Source of the DNA: Leishmania infantum JPCM5
Taxonomy: Eukaryota > Euglenozoa > Kinetoplastea > Trypanosomatida > Trypanosomatidae
Length of the DNA stretch: 64,000 nucleotides
Assembly (NCBI RefSeq): GCF_000002875.2
Contig: NC_009416.2
Coordinates: 999,501 to 1,063,500, forward strand
Reading direction: 5' to 3'
Both the position numbers and the translations under genes were made by a program. Of this stretch, positions 1-8,543 are shown one piece after another (position 1 is the first letter of the stretch; each line of letters opens with the position of its first letter). The notes under the pieces were generated by a model, which was not told where the DNA came from, searched no databases, and saw only the letters and a program-made list of their open reading frames with translations.

Positions 1-628
1 AGTGTGCCGGCCATCGACGACGGCCATCGAGGAGTTGAGGCGACGAGCGAGGGCAGCAGCGTCATCGTGTGTGCGTGTGCCGCTGGAAGCATCACCCCCT
101 CCCCTCCCATCTGTGGCGGGGTTTCTCCTCTCCCATGTATGGGCGGCGCACGGAAAAGACGGCCGCTCACCCACCCGCCTACTCACCTTCACCCCAGTTG
201 CCGTGCAAGCAGCACCGAAATCACCTGTTGTACGTGAAGTGGGGTGGATGCGCTTTCCCTCGCAGGGGATCTTCTGCCCGTCCGTGTTGCTGCCAGTGCC
301 GGTGCCAAAAGGAAGAGCTGAAGGGTGCCGGGCAGATAAAGCGAGGGCTGCACGCGCGCACAGGCGTGGGTGCCGTCTCTCAAACGTCAATGCTAGGCCA
401 GGTGCCAGTACGTGAAAATATATAGAAGGTATTCCAGACGCAAGCGGCGCGCGAGGTGGCCGATCTATGTACATCGATGGCATCCAAAGGCAAGCAAACC
501 AAAAAGAAGAACGGGAAGAGCATGGTGGCGCTCAAACGCTCCGTCCGACTTAGCGTAGCGTGCACGCATCGCATCACGCGCCATGTCACGGGCACGGGAA
601 GGAGAGTGCCTCGGCTAACGAACGCTGC
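1..628. other. Intergenic / 3' UTR region, left edge
   Basis: This stretch lies downstream of the AMP-deaminase-like gene in the direction of transcription and presumably holds its 3' UTR and polyadenylation region. Short open frames occur on both strands, but none has a recognisable domain or coding-like composition. I see no RNA gene in it. Confidence 0.6.
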
Positions 629-3600
629 TTAGAGAGACGGTCGCCCACCACCGCCCTCCACCTCTTCCACCGCGGCGGCCCCAGTCACCGCAGACTCGCC
701 ACTTGACGTTGACGACGGCTCGATTTCCTCTTCGTTCGCGCTGCCGCACAGGCCGCCCAGGATGGTTAGCCCTTCGGTCTGAAGCCGCTCGCGCAGTGCG
801 TTCACCTGCACAGCAATGGAATTGTTCTCGCCGGCCACCTGTAGCGAGACGGCTCGCATGCGGGTTAGTTCCGCGTCGAGCCGTCGAATCTCTCCACGCA
901 ACTGCGCCGTCCGTGACGCCAACGGCGGTGGCAGGAGTTCCGAGGAGCTGTGCCGTGACAGATGCACACTTCGGGAGTTGGTCGTGTGCAGAAACGTCAA
1001 TGAGCCATCCGTGTTCGGGGTGGAGGTCGGTAACAGCGGAGTCGATGCCACTCCCTGCCAAACGTCCCCGCAAATGGCCAGCTCCTCTTCCAACAGCTTC
1101 ATGGCACGCGGCATCCGCTGAGACGATGCAGTGGGGGCAGGAGACCTGCCAGCGCCAGCCGCAGGCTCACAGCCGGCGTCTGTGGAAAATCGAGAGACGC
1201 CATTTAAGAGGCTGTTCATATGTCCCCGGCTTGCGTCCGCCTCCGCAGGAGGCGATGCGGTCTCGGGTACCGACGATTTCCCCGCGAACCCGGGAGAAGC
1301 GGCGGCGAGCTGCTCGTCCAGGAAGTTCAGCTCAGTGTGGTACACTTCATATCGGTACGCCACGCGAATGTCTGACACGCGGCTGCGACGCACGTCGTTG
1401 CCAAGGGTAGAGCGCAGCTGATACCGCGGGCCCAGCGCGTTTTCCTTCCACGCAGCCGAGAAACCGCTCTGCAAGACGCTGTTGCGCGCGATTTCGGACA
1501 TGTCATTCAGCTCGAACTTCCACAGCTTCGCGGCGATCGAGTACTCCTCCACAAGCGGCTCACGCGTGAAGTGGAAGTAGAGCGGCTGATTCGTTGCGAG
1601 GCTAACGTTCAAGCCGCGATGGAAAAAGACCGGGAAAGGGTTCTCAAGGTAGGCGGAGGCGCCAGCTGTGTTGCTGAGCGGGGACATTGCCACGCCGACC
1701 TGAGCAATGTACCACATGTACTCCAGCACGGGGTGCCGCGCCAGCGTGACGCCGTGGTTGATGCTGTTAGCCAAGCAGAAGCCGCTCACGGGGTGGTCCA
1801 TACTGCCGCGCTCGCCGCACTGCGGACGCAGGGTGAACGTGCTCAGCCCGCGCGAGGCCCGGAACTCGTTAAGCGACGTGATATTTGCCCATATGTAGTA
1901 CATGTAGTAGCTGTACGGCGGGTTCAAGTCGCTGTTCCAGTCGTGCGGTGAGACGTCCGTGAGCGGCAGGTCGATCTTCGATTCATCCGCGATGCAGTCA
2001 AAGCCGGACAGGTGCGCCAGTAGGTAGTGGAACTTTGTGTCCTTGGCCGGGTGCATGCTGATCTCCCACAGCGGATGGAAGACATTGTCGAGGAACGCGC
2101 CGAAGTTCTTCAGCACTCCGTTTCGGCGTAGGCGGCGGTAATGCCACGGCAGGCACACCATCCAACGGCTACGCGAGCTGGCCATGCCGTAGCAATCGAA
2201 CCAGTGCGCCAGATCGTACCACTCCTGTTCGGAGGCACCGGTGATGGAGAGCCGGTTCTCGGCGTAGCTGAAGGCGTCCTCCTCGTAGATGTCCAGAGTC
2301 CGCTTAGTCAGCTCGGCAAAGTAACGGCCTTGCATGAAGTTAAACGGTGACAGGAAGATTTCACGCAGGTCGGGGTGCGTGTTCAGGCGGTGGTTAAGCT
2401 CGTCGACGGTGATGTGGTGCACGTCAATCTCGTACTCGCTCAGCAGCTCCTTGAGCGTGACGGGGTGATGATCGCGCTCGAAGACGACGTCCTCGCCGTG
2501 ATTCAGGGCCTTGTCGACAAAGAACTCCAGCAGCGTGCGGGCGTTCGAGCCGGCGTCGGTATGCACGTTCGTGTCCACCTTGTAGGCGGTGAAGAAGTCG
2601 CGGTTGTTCCACTCCTTCTCCTCCCTCTTGCCGGCCTCGTTGGAGATGTTCATGGAGAGGTGGAGCAGGAACTTCTGCTCCAGCAGGTGAAGTCGGTGCG
2701 TCGCGAGCCGCTGCAGAGCCACCGAGCTCGCCGTCTGCCGAATCACGGACATGTCGCGAATGAACTCCGTAATGGTCGGCAGGAACGTCGGCCACAACGG
2801 CGTCTTGCCCTGCTGAGACAAGATGCACACGCCATAGTACGTGTTGTACTCCCACTGCGCCTCATCAAATTGACGGGTGGTGCTGAAGACGTCTTCGACG
2901 TGCACGTTGGCGTCAGTCGCCACCGCCGTGCGGTTCGCATTTCCGACGTACTTGAGACGGAGCGCGACGACCTGCCGCAGCGCCGCCACCGCCTCCGTCG
3001 CGAAGCCCGAGCGATGGCCGCCGTAGTAGATGTCGATGCGGGGGTACACAATGCGCTGGTCCGTGTAGTTCATGCGGCGCGAGTGGCGAGACTGCTGGAC
3101 GAGGTCCGAAACCAGCACCGACTGCGCGTAGGGGATGAGGTGCAGTGAAAGGGCTCCGCCGTCGCTGTCGCCGCCGTCAACGCCCGAGCCCACGCCGCCT
3201 GGCGCCTTGATGCCGGCCTTCGCCAGGAGCTGGTTTAGAAGCGCCTCCTCATGCGCGAGGGTCTCGTGGCGGAACTGCAGGCGATAGTCACACACGCCGC
3301 AGCGACGCAGGTCGTTGCCCTCCGCCCCTAGCGTAGAAAAGCGCTCGCCCAGCCAAGCCTGCTTCACCTCCAGCGGGAAGCTGCTATTCAGTACGCTGTT
3401 GCGCCCCAGCTCCATCGTGTCCATCGGCGTCAACGAGCACAGCTTGCTCAACGTCGCATACTCCTCGATAAGCGGCTGCGACTCGTGGTGGTGGAAGTAC
3501 AGCGGGTCGGACGTGCTGATCGATACCCGCATCCCTTGGCGGAAATACTTCACGAAAGGACTGTCAAAGTACGCGGTGCTGAGCGCGTTGTCGCGCAAGG

Positions 3601-5467
3601 GGGAGAGTACGATGCCGATGCGGCAGTACATGTACAGGAACTGCATAATCCAACTTTGCGCGAGTGAGCTCACGTCGTGCACGACGTCGCCGAGGAGGAA
3701 GGAGCTGACAAGCTGGTCGTACGCCGGCGCCTTCTCATTTACGGACGGCGTGAAGAAAAGTGTGTGGAGGCCGAGGCGCGTGCGCAGCGCATTCAGCGAC
3801 GCCAGGTTAGCCCAGACGTAGTAAAAGAAGTAGTAGTCGCTGCACCCACCACCGTGCGCCATCGCACTTCCGTGGCCGGCGGTCTGCCCATCCTCACGTA
3901 GTGCGTTGGTGCACGGAAGCGCGTCCGGGTCCACAGGAGTGGCGCTGAAATTTTCAGAGCGCACGACAGCGTGAGTGCGAATGCCGAGGGCGCCGGTGTG
4001 GCACAGCAGCTGCGCCACGTCCGACCACTGCGGATCCTGTGGGCACAGCGTCGCCATGAAGAGGGGATAGAAAATGTGCCGCAGCTGATCACCAACGGTG
4101 GTGCAGAGAGAGGGAAGCTGGCTTGGCCCCAGCTGCTTCGTGGAGTGGCGCTCTCGCTGAATCGCCAGCACCCATCGATTGCGCGAAAACTTGTTGAAGC
4201 CCTGCCGACGCACCCACACCGCGAGTCGCGTGAGCTCCTCCGGGTGGTGCCCGCAGATCTCCAGCATCATCTCGGTCGCCGTCATCTGCTGCTTCTGGTA
4301 CTCGCGCTGCTCCAGCTCGGCGCGGAGCAGCATGCCGCACAGGTTTCCGTGGCTCGGTCCATCGGTTGACAAGAGTGCCTGCAGCAGCGTCGCACCAAAG
4401 GCGCCAGCGGGGTTCAGCTTCGCATCGAACGGGTCGTATGGCAGGTACTTGTTGCGGTACAGTGTAGGTTGCAAGCCGAGTCCCTCCACCGTGAGCTCGC
4501 GCGGGTCTTGGATACCGCCCGCTTCAAGGTAGGCAGCCAGTGTCACGACCTGCTGCGTGTGGGGGTCGACGTAGAGGGGAGCGCGCGGCTGCTCTAGCGC
4601 CGTAGTCACCACGTACTCCAGCAGCACCGGCGCCACAACAGACGTGCGCATGTTCACGCCATTGTCGACGCGCGTGCACGGGGCGTAGACGCCACCGTCG
4701 CGGTACAGCTCATCATAGTTGCCTTCGATTTCCAGGTTAAGCAACAGGTACAGGCGGAACTTCTCGGCGATGGAGGTGAGGCGCATGCGGGCGGTGGAGA
4801 GACACGGGCCGTTCTCGATGGCCCCGTAGACGGCGCGGATATCGCGCACGTACTGTTCCCATGGCACGACACGAGTGCGCATGCCTTCAAAGCCAAAGAC
4901 GCCGTGGCGAAACTCGAGCCCCATGAGCGAGGCCACCGCTGTGGAGTCATCAGTCTGTGATAGCGGGCCTTTCGGCATCTTGCCGGCTGGCGACGAAAGA
5001 GGGGAAGACACCGACGCGGCTTGCGACCCCCCCAACGCCGAAGTAGCAGGCGCCGCAGTGCCGCAGTAACGCCTCTCCAGCTCCTCTGCTGTCAAAGGCA
5101 CCTCTAGCTGCCCTTGGTCCGTATTCTTGTACGCCTGACGAGCCTGGATGATGTGCGCCATGATGCCGACGCACTTGAGGTAGTCTTTGTCGCCCTCATC
5201 GCCGTCGATCATGATGCGATGATACGTGGGTGCCACAGCGGCGTCGGAGGCCTCCAACGCGCCCCTGCCACGAAAATCCCTTTGGGCCTTATCACCGTCA
5301 TCAGAGCCCGGCATCTCTCCGCTGCCATCGCCGATGCCTCGGAAGGGCTCGAAGGATGCGGAGATGGCGGAGCAGGGCTGCCGCAGGTGCTTGTGGGAAA
5401 GGATGCGCTCAATGACGGGCGTGGCACCCCCCTGCATCTTGGGCTGCGCGCGAGTGTTGCTTTCCAT
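629..5467 (-). CDS. Tandem AMP-deaminase-like protein, probably catalytically inactive
   Basis: This 1612-residue protein contains two AMP-deaminase-type domains in tandem, at about residues 235-745 and 920-1395. A low-complexity region and a probable coiled coil (about 1516-1566) follow. AMP deaminase normally converts AMP to IMP using zinc held by two His of VDTHxH, the His of HCGE and the first Asp of STDDP. Domain 2 keeps the surrounding framework (for example MSPLSN and IARNSVLQSGF), but reads TNVH (966-969), QCGE (1216-1219) and ATNQP (1291-1295). Domain 1 reads VDNGVN (267-272), SVNE (575-578) and STSDP (651-655). So most metal and catalytic residues are missing, and I infer a regulatory or structural pseudoenzyme. 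The ATG at 5467 is chosen because a pyrimidine tract ending in AG lies about 157 nt upstream; the open frame extends further, to 5662. Homology is certain; inactivity is inferred. Confidence 0.93.
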   Translation of the reverse strand: MESNTRAQPKMQGGATPVIERILSHKHLRQPCSAISASFEPFRGIGDGSGEMPGSDDGDKAQRDFRGRGALEASDAAVAPTYHRIMIDGDEGDKDYLKCVGIMAHIIQARQAYKNTDQGQLEVPLTAEELERRYCGTAAPATSALGGSQAASVSSPLSSPAGKMPKGPLSQTDDSTAVASLMGLEFRHGVFGFEGMRTRVVPWEQYVRDIRAVYGAIENGPCLSTARMRLTSIAEKFRLYLLLNLEIEGNYDELYRDGGVYAPCTRVDNGVNMRTSVVAPVLLEYVVTTALEQPRAPLYVDPHTQQVVTLAAYLEAGGIQDPRELTVEGLGLQPTLYRNKYLPYDPFDAKLNPAGAFGATLLQALLSTDGPSHGNLCGMLLRAELEQREYQKQQMTATEMMLEICGHHPEELTRLAVWVRRQGFNKFSRNRWVLAIQRERHSTKQLGPSQLPSLCTTVGDQLRHIFYPLFMATLCPQDPQWSDVAQLLCHTGALGIRTHAVVRSENFSATPVDPDALPCTNALREDGQTAGHGSAMAHGGGCSDYYFFYYVWANLASLNALRTRLGLHTLFFTPSVNEKAPAYDQLVSSFLLGDVVHDVSSLAQSWIMQFLYMYCRIGIVLSPLRDNALSTAYFDSPFVKYFRQGMRVSISTSDPLYFHHHESQPLIEEYATLSKLCSLTPMDTMELGRNSVLNSSFPLEVKQAWLGERFSTLGAEGNDLRRCGVCDYRLQFRHETLAHEEALLNQLLAKAGIKAPGGVGSGVDGGDSDGGALSLHLIPYAQSVLVSDLVQQSRHSRRMNYTDQRIVYPRIDIYYGGHRSGFATEAVAALRQVVALRLKYVGNANRTAVATDANVHVEDVFSTTRQFDEAQWEYNTYYGVCILSQQGKTPLWPTFLPTITEFIRDMSVIRQTASSVALQRLATHRLHLLEQKFLLHLSMNISNEAGKREEKEWNNRDFFTAYKVDTNVHTDAGSNARTLLEFFVDKALNHGEDVVFERDHHPVTLKELLSEYEIDVHHITVDELNHRLNTHPDLREIFLSPFNFMQGRYFAELTKRTLDIYEEDAFSYAENRLSITGASEQEWYDLAHWFDCYGMASSRSRWMVCLPWHYRRLRRNGVLKNFGAFLDNVFHPLWEISMHPAKDTKFHYLLAHLSGFDCIADESKIDLPLTDVSPHDWNSDLNPPYSYYMYYIWANITSLNEFRASRGLSTFTLRPQCGERGSMDHPVSGFCLANSINHGVTLARHPVLEYMWYIAQVGVAMSPLSNTAGASAYLENPFPVFFHRGLNVSLATNQPLYFHFTREPLVEEYSIAAKLWKFELNDMSEIARNSVLQSGFSAAWKENALGPRYQLRSTLGNDVRRSRVSDIRVAYRYEVYHTELNFLDEQLAAASPGFAGKSSVPETASPPAEADASRGHMNSLLNGVSRFSTDAGCEPAAGAGRSPAPTASSQRMPRAMKLLEEELAICGDVWQGVASTPLLPTSTPNTDGSLTFLHTTNSRSVHLSRHSSSELLPPPLASRTAQLRGEIRRLDAELTRMRAVSLQVAGENNSIAVQVNALRERLQTEGLTILGGLCGSANEEEIEPSSTSSGESAVTGAAAVEEVEGGGGRPSL

Positions 5468-6650
5468 GGTCGCCGCTGTGCATGGGCGCACCTGTGTCGG
5501 TGTCGGTGGGGGAGGAGCGCAGTTGGTGTGCGCGCGCAAGGCCCTGCTCTCTGTTTTGTTTTGTTTTTCCTTTTCGAAGAGGTGAAGGTCAAGGGAGAGG
5601 TACAGAGAAGGAATGGTGACCAGCTGAAAGGGAGTACACGCACGTTCGCATACGCAAGACAAGCGAATGGATGGGCATGCTGGCGCAGACTCGCATCCCC
5701 CTGCCCGTTACGCCTGCGACAACAGCAGTGAGGTAGGCGTGCCAAGGGAGATAGGGGAGAGGTGCGCGTGAGCCACTCCGCCTTTCGCACCCGCTGACAC
5801 AGCGCTTCAGTTGCGGATGACCTCGATGGGCAGCACGGTGCACACCGTCCAAGTTGTTCCAACGTGGTGCGTGACGGGTGTGAGGCTGCTTGCCTCTCTT
5901 GTCTCATGCCCTCTTGGATGAGCGTCGTTGCTGTCATCGTGGATGGGAAACGCATGCTAATGATGTGGCCGCGAGCAGCCATGGGCGTCACATCAGCGCA
6001 TGCGGGGCCGAACACACAAATACGCAACACGAAAAAAAAAAGAATACAATAAGTATAGCGCGCGAGCCACATCGAAGACAGTTCAACAGGTTGCACGCGC
6101 GCGTGCCGGCGGGAGAGAAGCAAAGACAACGGTTCCTGTCCTCCCCTCCCCCTGCATACGAAGAAATACGAAGCGGAAGTGGCTTGGTCTTCCTCAGGAG
6201 ACGCAGACCGCCCGCACTCCGCGTCGGCACATCAGATAAACACGCAAACTCAAGTGCGTGTGAGGGAAGAAAAGGGATAGGGGCTGTGCACGCGGGGCGA
6301 TCGCCTCTCCACCGGGTACACTTTCCCCTCCGCACTTTACACATCATTTGCTTAAGCGGCCTCGTTTTCGCGCACAGACACACACGCCCGCGCACGCGTC
6401 ACCTACACCCAATGGCGGCTGCGCTGGTCGACTGCATGCCACCTAAAGGTTTGAATGAGAAACCAAATACCTACTCTCCACAAGGCGCGTGGCGGAGGTA
6501 GAGGTGCGGCGTGGCGCACGCTGTCGCCGTGCGATTGCGCAGCAGCGCCGCGTAGCGACCCGGGAAACGCGCGCCCCTTGCACGCACAGCCTCCTCCTCC
6601 TCCGTTCAAAGCCTCCTGTTCTGCGAAGCTGTGAGTGAGTCACGGTCCTG
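5468..6650. other. Intergenic region between the AMP-deaminase-like and PIG-S-like genes
   Basis: This region carries the 5' flank of the AMP-deaminase-like gene and the 3' flank of the PIG-S-like gene. It is pyrimidine-rich on the minus strand near the downstream gene. The plus strand has an A-run near 6032-6042. I found no gene. Confidence 0.6.
5624..5625 (-). promoter_or_regulatory. Candidate spliced-leader acceptor AG for the AMP-deaminase-like gene
   Basis: On the minus strand a pyrimidine-rich stretch ends in CTTTCAG here. It lies inside the longer open frame that begins at 5662, so using it would exclude the first 12 codons and favour the ATG at 5467. Confidence 0.4.
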
Positions 6651-7907
6651 TCACTGGCCTTTCTTCGCATCCTGTGCCTCGGCGGTGGCCTTTGCGCGAG
6701 CGTGGTTGTGCCAGCGCTCCTCCACGAGAGAGCGCGCGGCCAGTAGCGTGCAGGACACCATCGGCAGCAGCACAATCAACTGCGAGACGAGCGAATGGTC
6801 CCACGGAATGTACAGCTGCGGGGTGAGCGATGGGTGGAACTGCAGGTCGTCGGCGGCACGCGCGGCTCGCAGGAAGGAGCCGGATTGCACGTGGCGCTCC
6901 AAGACTGCGAACATGCGCTCCGTGCTTTGTGGGACGGCCATGTTCGTGTTTGCCGCAATGGAGCGCAGCGTGCTCGTCACAGAGGCGATCGTGTGCAGAC
7001 ACCCCTGATGCTCCCGCGCCCGCTTCCAGGCCGCCACGTCGGCAGGCTTGAAAGAAGCCAAGCCGATCTGCTGTGTTACGACAGAGAGAAGCGCCGCGCG
7101 TACCTCGGCCTCCAGTGAAGCGGCCCGCAGTCGGTACGACAAAGGTGTGAGAGAAGCTGCTGAAAAACTCGTCCTACCGGAGGACGCAACATCGGAGGCA
7201 TCCGGCACCTCCACGGGAAGCATGCAGTACGCTTGCCGCACGTCAGCGACGAAGCACTGCACCTTGCCCGCTGCATCCCCCGGCAGCGCAGACGCCGGCA
7301 CACTAAAGAGCGACAGGCCAAACAGCTCCGCCTCCTGGCCAACCTCAGGCAGAAAGGCATGCTTCAGCGTCGGCAAGCCGAGCTGCTGTTGGTTTGCCAA
7401 GTGCTCCAGCTTGCGCAACACGCGCTTCGCGCTAGGGAAGCGCCCACTCTGTGCTTCCTTGAAGAGTGCAGCGATCACTTCATCCCGCACCTGCGACTGC
7501 AGACGCACAAAGGTATAAAGCGTGTGAGTCGGAAGCGGGACAGCTGCCGCAGCGGTGCTCAGGCCGTCTGCCAGCCGCTCCTTCATCAGAGCAAGCGCCG
7601 CATGTACGCTGGGCAGCAACGCCGGGGAGTCCACCCAAACACCCAGCCCGTAAAATGCGGGAGGGAGCGAGGCAGAGGTCAAGGCAGGGGTGCCTTCCAG
7701 AGTGGAGCACCTCGCCTGCAGGTCTACCAGAACGCGATCCATCGGTAGCTCTACATGCTCATGGCTCACCGTCGTCCAATGTACACCGATGACGACAAGA
7801 AATATGAATGCGCTGAGTGCCGCAAAGCTGTTTGTAGCGTTGCGCCGCCACGTCTCGGACGGCGCCGCCACTGCCGTGAACTTCGGTCTAGGAAGACTGC
7901 TCGGCAT
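6651..7907 (-). CDS. PIG-S-like subunit of the GPI transamidase complex
   Basis: This 418-residue protein has one hydrophobic segment near the N-terminus (about 28-46) and one near the C-terminus (about 373-393), the topology of PIG-S/Gpi17. PIG-S is a lumenal subunit of the ER complex that attaches GPI anchors to proteins. The C-terminal block is diagnostic: a helix rich in A/F/L, then FHPSLTPQLYIPWDHS (about 355-372), then the second membrane segment, as in PIG-S (family pattern LYFPxxHK plus a membrane helix). In T. brucei the extra subunits TTA1 and TTA2 are considered counterparts of other lineages' accessory subunits; this gene may be the TTA1-type one, but I cannot tell by eye. The lumenal middle is weakly conserved. 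The ATG at 7907 follows an AG by 17 nt. The family call is fairly firm. Confidence 0.7.
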   Translation of the reverse strand: MPSSLPRPKFTAVAAPSETWRRNATNSFAALSAFIFLVVIGVHWTTVSHEHVELPMDRVLVDLQARCSTLEGTPALTSASLPPAFYGLGVWVDSPALLPSVHAALALMKERLADGLSTAAAAVPLPTHTLYTFVRLQSQVRDEVIAALFKEAQSGRFPSAKRVLRKLEHLANQQQLGLPTLKHAFLPEVGQEAELFGLSLFSVPASALPGDAAGKVQCFVADVRQAYCMLPVEVPDASDVASSGRTSFSAASLTPLSYRLRAASLEAEVRAALLSVVTQQIGLASFKPADVAAWKRAREHQGCLHTIASVTSTLRSIAANTNMAVPQSTERMFAVLERHVQSGSFLRAARAADDLQFHPSLTPQLYIPWDHSLVSQLIVLLPMVSCTLLAARSLVEERWHNHARAKATAEAQDAKKGQ

Positions 7908-7924
7908 GGCGCCACTTGCTCGAC

Positions 7925-7926
7925 CT
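7925..7926 (-). promoter_or_regulatory. Candidate spliced-leader acceptor AG for the PIG-S-like gene
   Basis: A minus-strand pyrimidine tract (CCCTCCCTCTTTCACTTCC) is followed by the first AG, 17 nt before the ATG at 7907. This supports that start codon. Confidence 0.5.
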
Positions 7927-7975
7927 ATGCGGAAGTGAAAGAGGGAGGGTGGAGAAGCTCAGCTGCAGGAGGAGT

Positions 7976-8002
7976 ATGTGTGTGTGTGTCTGTGTGTGTG
8001 CG
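7976..8002. repeat. GT microsatellite
   Basis: A nearly pure TG run interrupted once by TC, lying just upstream of the PIG-S-like gene's pyrimidine tract. Confidence 0.9.
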
Positions 8003-8543
8003 TTAATGGCGAGAGTGTATGAGATTACGTACAAAAAAACGGCTACACGTCACCAATTCTGTACTCTGTTCTCGTCGCCTCCTTCGACCTCCTCTTATGC
8101 CGATTATGTTACGCTGTGGGTGTCGCGCAAACATACACACCCAAGATACACACACACACGGCGCCAGCATGGTGCAGAGCGCCGCACGATGCAAAGGAGG
8201 AAGCAGGACAGATAAGAGAACAGGGATGCAATCAGCCGGAATCGAAAACAGAGGAAGAGACGCAAGTTGGGGGATGGCAGAGCAGAACCCGCGTACACGT
8301 ACGCGTGTGTGTGCGTGGCACGTGTGTGGCAGAGCCACTGCGCCTCCCCTTGCATTTTATTCGCTGTGCGGGTTCCGTGCACTTCACCCTCCCCCCCTCC
8401 CAGCCCCGTCCCCTTCTCCCGCGCTCCTCTCATAAGTGCAGTGATGGCTGAGGACAGTCGCCAAGCGCCACCGAGCGCCATAGTTTCACACGTGCACACG
8501 CTCTTTTCGAGAAACACGCCCGACTCACTCCATTGCCGCACGC

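Larger units (their letters stand above)
7908..8543. other. Intergenic region with a GT repeat
   Basis: This holds the 5' flank of the PIG-S-like gene and the 3' flank of the 939-aa gene. A GT-rich microsatellite lies at about 7976-8002 and a CA-rich patch at 8131-8160. No gene is supported. Confidence 0.6.
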
